DNA of 64,000 nucleotides. It comes from Chitinophaga polysaccharea. GTDB lineage: Bacteria > Bacteroidota > Bacteroidia > Chitinophagales > Chitinophagaceae. The position numbers and the translations under genes were made by a program. Positions within the stretch are counted from its first letter, which is position 1. The number at the start of each line of letters is the position of its first letter. Below are positions 43,527-53,447 of the stretch, in pieces. The notes under the pieces are model-generated. The model made no database searches. It saw only the letters and a program-made list of their open reading frames with translations, and was not told where the DNA came from. The stretch lies in contig NZ_VIWO01000001.1 in assembly GCF_007829335.1 (NCBI RefSeq), positions 1,488,001 through 1,552,000 on the forward strand. The letters are read 5' to 3'.

Positions 43527-45743
43527 GTGAGAGCATTTATTATCCTGGTTGTAACCCTGTTTATTGCTATTTCTTCCAGTGGCCAATGTTTGTCGTTAGA
43601 TGGACGGCAGGTACAAGACACTGGTTATTTACTGATCCATCGTGGATGTAAGGCGCTGGTGTTCTTACCAGTGGCGCAGTATGCTGCACAGTCGGACGTC
43701 GTAAACGTTACCGCTGTGAGGGTGAGAGAACGTAAGCCGTTACCACCGCCGCCACCGCGCGTACCATTTTTACAGGTGCATGGCAATGTGCTGTATGATT
43801 TTTATTACCAGTCTAACGTGGATACTCCTTACGCCGAGCGGGATATACATCAGCATACCATTCAAACCAATCTCAGTATTACTGTCAGGAACCAGTATCC
43901 GCTGCGGCTATCCTTTAGCACACAGGCGGGTAATTCTTCCCTGTTCAGAAATCTTACGGGAATAAGGCTGGGGTATAATAACCAGGACTTTAAGAATCAG
44001 CTGATAAATAATGCCCGGAACTGGAGTATGATGAAGCTGAGGCAAAGGCGGGAAATGGATACGCTGCAGGCCTACCTGGATCGGCTACAGGAGCAAATGG
44101 CAGGTATCCGCGCGTTAACAAATACGCCTTCCTATATACAGCGCCTGATTGAAGCCAGGGAGCGGGCTTTGCTGGCCAGGCGCGATTCACTGTCACCAGA
44201 GATACCGGTTATTGACAAGGCTGACTCTTTATACAGGACCATGCTGGCTGTTGAAGAAAAGAACAAGCATACCGTTGATTCATTGCAGCAGCAGTGGGAT
44301 AAAGTACAAAAGCGCTACATGCAGCTGGTTGTAAAAGCAGATCGCCTGAAAGCCAACCTGATGGATGTGTTGCGGAATAGTCGCAATAATAAAGAACTGT
44401 CGGATGCACTGGAAGCAATGAACTTACCAGATAGTATTTTACCTAAAGGGTTCCGTACACTGCTTGCCATCCGGAGCTTTGGGATAGGGAGAACCATGGC
44501 CGATTATTCCGAGCTGACTGCAAAAAATATCAGTATAACAGGCGTACAGGTAGAGTATAATCCTTCCTATTACCTGGCAGTAGCTACCGGCGTGGTAGAT
44601 TACCAGTTTCGCAATTTTATTGTAAGAGAACAAAGATCACCTCAATATATGACCCTGGTGCGGGCCGGATTAGGAATGAAAGAAGACAATCACTTATTCC
44701 TTACCTATTATACCGGGAAGAAACAATTGTATGGCAGCAACGCGACTACAGGAGTGGAAACAGATAACCATTTAATGGGAATGGCCCTGGAAGGGCAATG
44801 GAAATTAGGCGAACATACCTACCTGGTAGCGGAAACAGCGAAATCGTCTCTCCCCTATAATGTCCGCAAAGAAAGTAAAGAAAGCAACGCCGGGAGCATG
44901 GTGAACTTTTCGGGGCATTCCAATGAAGCCTATACCGCTTCCTTCCGGACGTTGATAGAAAAAAGCGGTACCCGGGTTAACGGTATGTATAAAGTGATGC
45001 AGCATAATTTTCAATCGTTCAGTTTATATACTACCGGATCCCGGCAGATAGCCTGGAATATACAGGCAGAACAACCGTTTTTTCGGCAGCAGGTATTGGT
45101 CACAGGAGCTATACAGCGCAACAGCTATGCTACCTTCTACCAACCATCCAATTATGCTGCCAATACGGTATTTAAGAGCCTGCAGGTATCCGTCAGAATT
45201 CCCCGTTGGCCTGTGATCACACTTGGATATCAACCATCTTCCCAGCTGGTAAAATTAAATAATGAGCAGTTTACCGAACAGGTGTTTTATATGCTTTCAG
45301 GAACGGGTGTGTATAGCTACAAGTACAGGGGCATTATGATGAATAGCATGCTTACCTATTCCAGGTTTTACAATCGCCAAACAGATAGCCAGTTTGTGTA
45401 TTTCAACAGCAGGAATATACTGGCCAGCCATACTGTATTCCTGGATAAGTTTACCCTGGGCGGACAGGCCTCTGCCGCACTCACCCAGGAGTATACGTTG
45501 TATGGATTAACCGGTGAAATATCCTGGAAGTCGGCATCCTGGCTGGAACTCGGAGGATCATTAAAATACAACCGGCAAACGATCTATAACATACAACAGT
45601 TAGGATATGGTGTGCATGCGAGAATCAACATACCTCGTGTGGGAGAACTGGCGTTGCAGGGCGATAAAAACTATTTGCCAGGCGCCGGAAGGCAGCTGGT
45701 ATCTAACAATACAGGCAGATTAACCTATACCAGGATATTTTAA
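43527..45743 (+). CDS. Outer-membrane-barrel-like protein with coiled-coil insert (RHS cluster gene 1)
   Basis: 738 residues from a GTG at 43527, which starts a signal peptide ('VRAFIILVVTLFIAISSSGQ'); a TTG at 43503 is an alternative, and no ATG exists nearby. A Pro-rich linker ('KPLPPPPPRVPFLQ', about 72-86) leads to beta strands, then a long charged coiled coil (about 165-300, 'MDTLQAYLDRLQEQMAGI', 'VEEKNKHTVDSLQQQWDKVQ'), then many alternating amphipathic strands ending 'NTGRLTYTRIF' with the terminal Phe of outer-membrane barrels. I do not know a named family. Position first in a run of exported proteins suggests a secretion or anchoring role. Confidence 0.85.
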   Translation: MRAFIILVVTLFIAISSSGQCLSLDGRQVQDTGYLLIHRGCKALVFLPVAQYAAQSDVVNVTAVRVRERKPLPPPPPRVPFLQVHGNVLYDFYYQSNVDTPYAERDIHQHTIQTNLSITVRNQYPLRLSFSTQAGNSSLFRNLTGIRLGYNNQDFKNQLINNARNWSMMKLRQRREMDTLQAYLDRLQEQMAGIRALTNTPSYIQRLIEARERALLARRDSLSPEIPVIDKADSLYRTMLAVEEKNKHTVDSLQQQWDKVQKRYMQLVVKADRLKANLMDVLRNSRNNKELSDALEAMNLPDSILPKGFRTLLAIRSFGIGRTMADYSELTAKNISITGVQVEYNPSYYLAVATGVVDYQFRNFIVREQRSPQYMTLVRAGLGMKEDNHLFLTYYTGKKQLYGSNATTGVETDNHLMGMALEGQWKLGEHTYLVAETAKSSLPYNVRKESKESNAGSMVNFSGHSNEAYTASFRTLIEKSGTRVNGMYKVMQHNFQSFSLYTTGSRQIAWNIQAEQPFFRQQVLVTGAIQRNSYATFYQPSNYAANTVFKSLQVSVRIPRWPVITLGYQPSSQLVKLNNEQFTEQVFYMLSGTGVYSYKYRGIMMNSMLTYSRFYNRQTDSQFVYFNSRNILASHTVFLDKFTLGGQASAALTQEYTLYGLTGEISWKSASWLELGGSLKYNRQTIYNIQQLGYGVHARINIPRVGELALQGDKNYLPGAGRQLVSNNTGRLTYTRIF

Positions 45744-45748
45744 AAGAT

Positions 45749-46858
45749 ATGACAAAATACAGATCCCTATTAGCAGGAGCATGGCTATTATGTTTCCTTT
45801 CAGCGGTGAAGCTGCATGCACAGGTGGTCATGACCGTACAGGTACCACCAACGGGTATTATGCAGCAATCCCAATTATGGAATATGGTACTAACCAATTC
45901 CTATACTTATCCGGTTCGGGTGTTAGTGATGATGAGATTGTCGGATGCGATTAGCGGACAACCTGTGCTGACAGGTATTTCAGGGGATGTTCAGTTGGCT
46001 CCGGGCGCAAAGCAACTGCAATGGAAAGACATGGGACCCGTGCAGTATGAGTATTTGTCGCCCGTAACAGACCGGCGGGAAAATGCGTTGCTTCCCCCCG
46101 GAAGTTACAATGTTTGTTACAGCGTGGTGCTGAATAACGACAGCCATCACCAGGCCCCCGCTACGGAAGACTGCCGCCGCTTTACCGTGGAGCCTATGAG
46201 TCCTCCGTTATTAAATACGCCTGCAAACAGTGAGGTAGTGGAAACACCACTGCCGCAGTTTACCTGGATTCCGCCAGCGCCACTTAACCTGTTCACCGAT
46301 CTTAACTATGACATGGTATTGGTAGAGGTAACAGATAATCAGTCTGCAGAAGAGGCGGTGCAAACGAATATGCCGGTGTACCGGGTATCGAACCTTCATC
46401 AGCCTTTCCTGAGCTATCCTGCGGGCGCCCCGGTATTGGATACCGGCATTACCTATGCCTGGATGATAACGGCTAATAATGCACGCCAGTTTGCGGCACA
46501 AACAAGTACCTGGACGTTTAGGATGAAACAACCTGGCAGGGTGCTACATGATGATGTAAGCGCCTATGTGCAGATGAAGCGGGAACGAAACACCGTTATC
46601 AACTGCGGCAATACCCTGAAATGTAGTTATGTGAATGACGCCGCAGATGCAAACGTGAATTATGAAGTACTGTCGCTGGAAGATAATAACCGTGTAGTAC
46701 GCCATGGTATCATTGCTCTGGAACCGGGCACCAATATGATTGCATTGCCCCTGGAAAGAGGCAGCAGGTTGTCAACCGGAAAATTATATGTATTCCGGTT
46801 CACCAACGGGCGTGCCGAAAACTGGGAAGTGAAATTCATTTATCACCCTGAATCTTGA
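45749..46858 (+). CDS. Secreted two-domain beta-sandwich protein (RHS cluster gene 2)
   Basis: 369 residues with a signal peptide ('LLAGAWLLCFLSAVKLHAQ'). The first domain ('PTGIMQQSQLWNMVLTNSYT', 'LPPGSYNVCYSVVLNND') and second ('LNTPANSEVVETPLPQFTWI', 'TGITYAWMITANNARQF') look like Ig/FN3-type sandwiches. The pattern recalls the TANFOR-type proteins annotated in Bacteroidota, which I cannot confirm here. It starts 5 bases after the barrel-like gene, so the two are cotranscribed and probably work as a pair. Confidence 0.85.
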   Translation: MTKYRSLLAGAWLLCFLSAVKLHAQVVMTVQVPPTGIMQQSQLWNMVLTNSYTYPVRVLVMMRLSDAISGQPVLTGISGDVQLAPGAKQLQWKDMGPVQYEYLSPVTDRRENALLPPGSYNVCYSVVLNNDSHHQAPATEDCRRFTVEPMSPPLLNTPANSEVVETPLPQFTWIPPAPLNLFTDLNYDMVLVEVTDNQSAEEAVQTNMPVYRVSNLHQPFLSYPAGAPVLDTGITYAWMITANNARQFAAQTSTWTFRMKQPGRVLHDDVSAYVQMKRERNTVINCGNTLKCSYVNDAADANVNYEVLSLEDNNRVVRHGIIALEPGTNMIALPLERGSRLSTGKLYVFRFTNGRAENWEVKFIYHPES

Positions 46859-46892
46859 ATAATATCCTGATCCTATACCTAAATATATTTAC

Positions 46893-49800
46893 ATGATATT
46901 GGCTTTAGCAGCGAGAGGAAAGAAAATATTTGCAGGCGCGATGCTTGCAGTAGTCTATCTGGAAATCGTTATCCCCTTACAATTAACAGGCGCCGTATTA
47001 CCGGTGCACATGCCCCCTGTATATCATACAAATAGCGCTGCTACGATAAGCAAGGTGTTGCCGGTATCATTCCGATCTGCCGGAACAGCCGTTGCCAACA
47101 AGGCTACAACATCCGATGCAGCTGCATCGGATGACCTGGGAGGCCCTACGCAACCGGAAATGGAGCAGTTTCACGGGGCTGGTAATGATAATATGGTGGA
47201 TCTCTTTACGGGAGATTTTACTTACAATATTCCGTTACTGGATGTAGGCGGATACCCCATTACCCTGGGTTATAACAGTGGTATCAACATGGACCAGGAA
47301 GCCAGCTGGGTAGGCCTCGGCTGGAATATTAATCCCGGTACAATTACGCGCAACATGAGAGGGCTTCCCGATGATTTTAACGGTAAAGACTCTGTTACGA
47401 AAGAAGTGTCTATAAAAGAAAACAGGACCGTTGGTATAAGCGGCGGCGGAGATATTGAATTCGCAGGAAACCCGATAAACCTCGGCCTGGGAGCAAGTAT
47501 TGGCGTATTTAAGAATTCGTATAGAGGCCTGGGAATTGAAACAAGCGTGAATGCCTTTGTATCAGCAGGTGCCAAGGCGAAAGGCTCTTTTACAGGGGGG
47601 CTTTCGATGACTAATAACTCCCAGGAAGGCTTATCTATTTCTCCTACACTTGGTGTTGGATTTTCCTCGAAGGAGTCGGAATCGAGCGGAGGTTTTAGCG
47701 GCAATTTGTCTGTGGGGGCCAGTTACAACTCTAGGTCGGGAATGAAAGCCTTGCAGGTATCCGGTGGAGTAAGGTCTTATTCAAAAAAAGGAGAGGTAGA
47801 TGCACAGGGGAGCAAATATGGAACAGGTACCTCCCACGGCGCCAGCTATTCCTTTGCTTACCCTGGCTATACGCCTACCATACGTATTCCCTACACCAGC
47901 AGCCTGATAACGGCCACTTTTAAAGTGGGAGCAGTTTTCACGGTGGTGCATCCGAGTTTCTTTGCGAGTGGCTATGTTACCAATCAGTATATTGCGGATG
48001 CTGATAAAAAGTTGACGCTGCCAGCTTATGGGTATCTCAACTACCAATCCAGCAAAGGCAACCTCAATGCTCTCCTGGATTTTAACCGGGAAAAAGAAAT
48101 ACCATTCCGCGAGAAGCCTGCAGTGCCTAATATTGCTATACCTTCTTATACATTCGATATATTTAGTATTAGTGGAGAGGGCACTGGTGGTAGTTTTAGG
48201 GCTTACCGTAATGATATAGGTTACGTATTTGATCACCAGATGACCACCCGCGACAAATCTTTCTCTATAGGTGGCGACATTGGTGTGGGCGCTATTTTTC
48301 ATGCGGGAGTAGATGTAAATGTTACCCGGGCATTCACCCGGTCTGCCGCCTGGGAAAATGACAATCCACTGGCAGCAACTGTAGGATTTCGTCGTTCAGA
48401 TACTACTTTTGAAGCCGCCTATTTCCGCAACCCGGGTGAAAAAACAATCAATGCTACCTCGTTCTATGATGCCATGGGCGGAGATCGACTGGTAACGCCC
48501 CGCTTGCGCCAGGACCAGCTAGCCCCGGCTGTCATTACTTCTACCAATAAATTGACTACTTACCAGGGTGGAAAGCCTGATGGTGATATTTTCCTTAACA
48601 AGACTAATGTAGTAAAGCCCGCCCGCGAAAAAAGAACACAGATCATTACTTACCTCACCGCTAAGGAGGCCGCGGAAGTAGGGCTGTCTAAATATATTGA
48701 GAACTACCAGCTAAATACCTACCCCGGCAAAATGAAGAAAGTAGTGGCGGTTGACGAATATTACGGGGATGGCGATGGTTTGCAGGCCACTTATTTCAAT
48801 GATAAAGATTTTAGAAACCCGGTTATTAACAGGGTGGTGCCCCGTCTGAACTTCCCTATCATCGATTCTTTTAATGTTAATAGGAAACCGGGAGAGATGG
48901 AGCTGGGAGAGGATTTCTCCTCCACGTATTCGGGCAAGCTGAAAGTACCACAATCCGGCGCCTATTTCTTTAAGTTTGATACTGACGATGGTTTTGAGTT
49001 TAAGTTGAATGGAGAGGATATATTCAGTAACATGGCTTTTCATTCCCACACAGCAAACACCTACCAGGTAAACCTGGAAGGAGGAAAACAATACGACCTG
49101 TTTGTAAAATACTTTAATGCTGGTAAAGATGCGGTGCTGCAGATGAGCTGGTGGTCGGCTGCACTGGGGCCTAACCCAGATTTCCAGGTAATCCCTGCTA
49201 ATAAGTTTTTCCTTCAAAAAAATGTAGACTCGTTTGTTGTAAATAATATTTCCTATGAAAAAAGGGTGAACAGCTTCCGTAAAGCAGATCATATCTCAGA
49301 AATTGATGTGTTGAATAGCGATGGAAGACGGTACATATATGGTATACCGGTGTATAACCTGGGACAAAAAGAAGCGACTTTTTCCGTGGAAAAAGTGGAT
49401 GCGAATGCTACAGAAGGATTGGTGAAATATACGCCAACCGTTGATGATGCTACCTCTAATAAGAAAGGAAACGACCATTATTATAATGGCGATTCCCTAC
49501 CTCCGTATGCACACTCCTACCTGTTGACAGGTATTCTTACACCTGACTATGTAGACATTAAGGGAGATGGTATTACGGACGATGATCCGGGCAATGCCAT
49601 TAAGTTTAACTATACCAAGGTGGCTGGTCAGCTGAATCCTTATCAGTGGCGGAGTCCTTATACCGACAGCGCCACCTATAATGAGGGCATGCGAACGGAT
49701 AGCCGCGATGATAAAGGAAGCTATGTATCCGGCACGAAGGAACTCTGGTACCTCAATTCGGTAGAATCTAAAAATATGGTGGCCGTTTTTCGCCTGGAGC

Positions 49801-52800
49801 AACGTAAAGACTTGTTACAGATGAATAACCGCGGCGCAAAGAGCGATGGCGGGGCCAAACGTCTCAGCCAGATAGATCTTTATACAAAAGCTGATTTCCT
49901 TAAACCTGGTGTGCCCACACCTGTGAAGACCGTACATTTCGAGTACACGTATGAGCTGTGTCCGGGAAGCAACGGATTCGACGCCCAGCATGCCGATAGT
50001 GGCAAGCTCACATTGAAACGGGTTTGGTTTAGCTATAATGGCGATGAAAAGAATCGCCGGAATGCATATGTATTTAATTACAACAAGCTGAATCCATCCT
50101 ATTCTGCGCGCAAGTACGACCGCTGGGGTAATTATAAGGATCCTTTACAGAATCCCGGATCTACTGCGGGTAACCTGATTACCAATGCAGAATATCCGTA
50201 TGCGCTGCAAGACAGTACCCTGGCTGCTGCCAGCGTGGCCGCCTGGACCCTGGATTCTATTGTAATGCCTTCGGGAGGCCGCCTGAAGGTTAATTATGAG
50301 AGCGATGATTACGCTTATGTGCAGAACAAGCGGGCGATGCAAATGTGCAAGATCGCCGGTTTCAGCGCTAATGCACCGGGATCAACAGGAGATTTGTTAC
50401 CGCAGTTATACCGGCCATTTCCGTTACAGGAATATTTATATGTAGGCATCAATGTACCCTATGCTGTAAAGTCAAAAGGAGAATTATATGCCAGGTACCT
50501 GGATGGTATTGACAAAGTGTATTTCAGGATGTATGTTAAAATGCCCACAGACAAATTTGGAGGTGGTTATGAATCAGTACCTTGTTATGCCCGTATAGAC
50601 ACAGCGGGAGGCTATGGATTTATTAACAACGGCCAAACTATCTGGGTAAAGCTGTCGGGTGTGGATAAACAAGGAAATGACGGTTCGGGCAGTCCGTTAT
50701 CAAAAGCAGCAACCGAGTTCCTGAGATTAAACCTTCCTTCCAAAGCGTATCCAGGTTCAGATGTAGGAGATGACCCAGATCCGGCAGATGCGGTAAAAGT
50801 GCTTTTAACCCAGGTGCCGGATATTACTGCGGCTATACGAGGTTTTGAAATGAACGCCAAAGGGAGAGGTTGGGCATGTGGTGTGGACCTCAACCGCTCT
50901 GTGGTACGATTGAACAATCCCTATTTCAAAAAATATGGTGGCGGCCATCGTGTGAAAAGTATATTAACCTATGACCGGTGGAATAAAATGACCGGGCAGC
51001 GGGAGTCTGTATATGGAAAGGAATACCAGTACACCACCACCAAAATAGTCAATGGAGATACCCTCAATATCAGTAGCGGAGTGGCTGCTTACGAGCCGGT
51101 ACTCGGCGGGGAGGAAAATCCGTGGCATTTGCCGCTGGAATACCGCGAGCAGGTGAGCGTATTGGCGCCGGTGAACATAGGATATACCGAAGAACCGTTG
51201 GGAGAATCGTTTTTCCCGGCTCCCACCGTAGGATATAGCAAGGTGAGGGTAAGAACGATTAATGCGAAGAAAAATCGCTCTGTAAACGGTTATGACGAAA
51301 CCTGTTTTTATACCACCAAAGATTTTCCAACACTGGTAGAACATACCCCTATCAACGATGATACCAAAAAGAACTTCCGAAACCCCCTGGGTAGTTTGCT
51401 GAAGATATATGCGCAGCGCCTGGTGACAGTATCGCAAGGATTTAAAATTGAGTTGAATGATATGAACGGAAAGCTCCGTTCACAGGCAAGTTATGCAGAA
51501 TCGGACCCGGATCACTGGATCGCCTATACGGAGAATTTTTACAGAGTAGATAATCCGAATAACACAGAAAAGCACCTGGATAATAAAGTATTGACCATTT
51601 CCCCTAAAGGCTTGATATCCACCAGCCTGGTAGGTAAAGACATGGACCTGATGTTGGATATGAGAGAAGAAAGATCGCTCACCAACGCCTTTAGTGTAAA
51701 CGCCAATAGCGACTTCTTCCTGGCCGGCATATGGCCTGTTGACTGGATATCGTTGATCCCTTTGCCACAGCGGGATGAAAGCGTTTTCAGATCGGTAGCA
51801 GCTACCAAAGTCATTACCCGCCATGGCATACTGGATAGTGTAGTGGTGGTCGACAAAGGAAGCCGTGTGGTAACGCGCAACCTGTTGTTCGATGAAGAAA
51901 CGGGAGAACCGGTATTGACCAGTATTCAGAATGAGTTTAATGATCCCGTATTTAATTTTACTTATCCCGCCGGGTGGATATACGAAGGGATGAGCGGCGC
52001 TTACAAAAATGTGGGCTTGGTAATGGATCATATTAATATCAAGGAAGGGCGGATAGTAAGTGGACTGAATGGAAGTGTTAATAATTACTTCATCTCCGGC
52101 GATGAGCTGCTGGTATATGCCAAAAGGAAAGTAGCCGGAACGGATTGCGCACCCGAGATAGCCCGTTGGCCGATTGTGTTCAAGTCATGGGCCGTAGATG
52201 CCAATTTACTGAAAGGTGGAACCCCGGATATTTACTTTGTTAATGAAGATGGATCTCCACTTACTGGCAACGATGTTTCTCTTAAAATAATACGCTCCGG
52301 AAGAAAGAATATCAATGTAAGCGCCGGCAGCGTAAGTATGTTGCGTAACCCATTGGTACAAAATGGAAATAGGTACGACTTTGTTTTAAATAACAGTTCT
52401 CAAATCATCAATGCATCTGTTACGGAATTTAAGGATACCTGGAAAGTACCCGACAGGAAGAAGCAAGGTATTATTATAGACACCTTCAGAAATGCCGCAC
52501 TGAGTCGTACTTATGTAGTTACATGTGGCGCCAATACGCAAAACGTCACCATCACCGTGGATGCAGGACAGTTTAAGTCGGTGGTAAGTCAGCGCATGGC
52601 AGATGAGTTGGCCGCAGATTATCTTGATTTTAATGGCGAATACCTCGCGAAGCAGAAAGTGCCTTGCACTTACTTCTACAGCAAGGCCGACAGCGCGTGG
52701 TTCCAGAAAGCCGGATGTTCGCCCGGAGTAGGCGAAGCAGTATTTTACCGGGTAAAAGCCGGCGCAGATTCTTCCACCGTGGATCAGGCCACTGCCGATG

Positions 52801-53432
52801 CCCTGGCAAGAACCAGGTTAAATACGGAGGGACAAGCGTATGCCAATAGCACGGGTAGATGTATTTATTATAATACGCCGCAGAGTAACAACTTTACCCG
52901 CAATGACTGTCCTAATAACCTGGTTGGAAATACCATTGCTTATACACTACCGGCAGGAACCGATTCTTCTTATATCAGCGTAGCGGATGCCAATGCTAAG
53001 ACCTTGCAGAAGGTGAACAGCGGAGGGCAGGCGTATGCGAATGCGAACGCGAATTGTGTAATGTATATCAAATTAAGCTATACTAATCCCGGGCAAACTG
53101 GCGGTACACACGGTACAGGGAAGATCACCAAGTATGCAGATGTGGTATTAAGTTTATATGCTGATGAAGCATGTACGATTCCATACAACGCTACTAATTT
53201 AACTGTTTTCATCGCAGAAGCAATTAGAACGCTCCTGCTACGTCCTGGCCAAACTATAGACAATACTCAAACAATAGATTTGAGCTATGTTATCAATGGT
53301 TCTTCTTTGGTGTTGCCGCAACAGACAACCTCAACATATGATTCTTATCAGAATGCAGATGGGTCCACAACATCTGTTACCGACACATATACCTATACCA
53401 TTACACCAGATCCAGCTTACATCATCAAATAA
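46893..53432 (+). CDS. Giant SpvB/TcB-like protein with PA14 and DUF5977-like repeats (RHS cluster gene 3)
   Basis: 2179 residues. After an N-terminal hydrophobic export segment, residues about 95-150 read 'MVDLFTGDFTYNIPLLDVGG', 'YPITLGYNSGINMDQEASWV', 'GLGWNINPGTITR', the same layout as the SpvB/TcB start (TG..Y..P......L.YsSG......GlGW.l....I.R). A PA14-like lectin domain follows at about 625-757 ('GDGLQATYFNDKDFRNPVIN', 'YFFKFDTDDGFEFKLNGEDI'). The middle is RHS-shell-like. The C-terminus has at least two DUF5977-like repeats (about 1900-2060, 'ADALARTRLNTEGQAYANST', 'ANAKTLQKVNSGGQAYANAN'). No T9SS sorting domain is seen. It lies upstream of the RHS-core protein. Confidence 0.88.
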   Translation: MILALAARGKKIFAGAMLAVVYLEIVIPLQLTGAVLPVHMPPVYHTNSAATISKVLPVSFRSAGTAVANKATTSDAAASDDLGGPTQPEMEQFHGAGNDNMVDLFTGDFTYNIPLLDVGGYPITLGYNSGINMDQEASWVGLGWNINPGTITRNMRGLPDDFNGKDSVTKEVSIKENRTVGISGGGDIEFAGNPINLGLGASIGVFKNSYRGLGIETSVNAFVSAGAKAKGSFTGGLSMTNNSQEGLSISPTLGVGFSSKESESSGGFSGNLSVGASYNSRSGMKALQVSGGVRSYSKKGEVDAQGSKYGTGTSHGASYSFAYPGYTPTIRIPYTSSLITATFKVGAVFTVVHPSFFASGYVTNQYIADADKKLTLPAYGYLNYQSSKGNLNALLDFNREKEIPFREKPAVPNIAIPSYTFDIFSISGEGTGGSFRAYRNDIGYVFDHQMTTRDKSFSIGGDIGVGAIFHAGVDVNVTRAFTRSAAWENDNPLAATVGFRRSDTTFEAAYFRNPGEKTINATSFYDAMGGDRLVTPRLRQDQLAPAVITSTNKLTTYQGGKPDGDIFLNKTNVVKPAREKRTQIITYLTAKEAAEVGLSKYIENYQLNTYPGKMKKVVAVDEYYGDGDGLQATYFNDKDFRNPVINRVVPRLNFPIIDSFNVNRKPGEMELGEDFSSTYSGKLKVPQSGAYFFKFDTDDGFEFKLNGEDIFSNMAFHSHTANTYQVNLEGGKQYDLFVKYFNAGKDAVLQMSWWSAALGPNPDFQVIPANKFFLQKNVDSFVVNNISYEKRVNSFRKADHISEIDVLNSDGRRYIYGIPVYNLGQKEATFSVEKVDANATEGLVKYTPTVDDATSNKKGNDHYYNGDSLPPYAHSYLLTGILTPDYVDIKGDGITDDDPGNAIKFNYTKVAGQLNPYQWRSPYTDSATYNEGMRTDSRDDKGSYVSGTKELWYLNSVESKNMVAVFRLEQRKDLLQMNNRGAKSDGGAKRLSQIDLYTKADFLKPGVPTPVKTVHFEYTYELCPGSNGFDAQHADSGKLTLKRVWFSYNGDEKNRRNAYVFNYNKLNPSYSARKYDRWGNYKDPLQNPGSTAGNLITNAEYPYALQDSTLAAASVAAWTLDSIVMPSGGRLKVNYESDDYAYVQNKRAMQMCKIAGFSANAPGSTGDLLPQLYRPFPLQEYLYVGINVPYAVKSKGELYARYLDGIDKVYFRMYVKMPTDKFGGGYESVPCYARIDTAGGYGFINNGQTIWVKLSGVDKQGNDGSGSPLSKAATEFLRLNLPSKAYPGSDVGDDPDPADAVKVLLTQVPDITAAIRGFEMNAKGRGWACGVDLNRSVVRLNNPYFKKYGGGHRVKSILTYDRWNKMTGQRESVYGKEYQYTTTKIVNGDTLNISSGVAAYEPVLGGEENPWHLPLEYREQVSVLAPVNIGYTEEPLGESFFPAPTVGYSKVRVRTINAKKNRSVNGYDETCFYTTKDFPTLVEHTPINDDTKKNFRNPLGSLLKIYAQRLVTVSQGFKIELNDMNGKLRSQASYAESDPDHWIAYTENFYRVDNPNNTEKHLDNKVLTISPKGLISTSLVGKDMDLMLDMREERSLTNAFSVNANSDFFLAGIWPVDWISLIPLPQRDESVFRSVAATKVITRHGILDSVVVVDKGSRVVTRNLLFDEETGEPVLTSIQNEFNDPVFNFTYPAGWIYEGMSGAYKNVGLVMDHINIKEGRIVSGLNGSVNNYFISGDELLVYAKRKVAGTDCAPEIARWPIVFKSWAVDANLLKGGTPDIYFVNEDGSPLTGNDVSLKIIRSGRKNINVSAGSVSMLRNPLVQNGNRYDFVLNNSSQIINASVTEFKDTWKVPDRKKQGIIIDTFRNAALSRTYVVTCGANTQNVTITVDAGQFKSVVSQRMADELAADYLDFNGEYLAKQKVPCTYFYSKADSAWFQKAGCSPGVGEAVFYRVKAGADSSTVDQATADALARTRLNTEGQAYANSTGRCIYYNTPQSNNFTRNDCPNNLVGNTIAYTLPAGTDSSYISVADANAKTLQKVNSGGQAYANANANCVMYIKLSYTNPGQTGGTHGTGKITKYADVVLSLYADEACTIPYNATNLTVFIAEAIRTLLLRPGQTIDNTQTIDLSYVINGSSLVLPQQTTSTYDSYQNADGSTTSVTDTYTYTITPDPAYIIK

Positions 53433-53447
53433 CAACTCATCATCTCT

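Noticed and set aside
46893-53432. T9SS C-terminal sorting domain on the giant protein
   Set aside because: The end 'TYTYTITPDPAYIIK' lacks the usual type A or B sorting-domain pattern (conserved Gly-rich strands ending in K-V/F-K/R-type tail), so secretion by T9SS is not supported.
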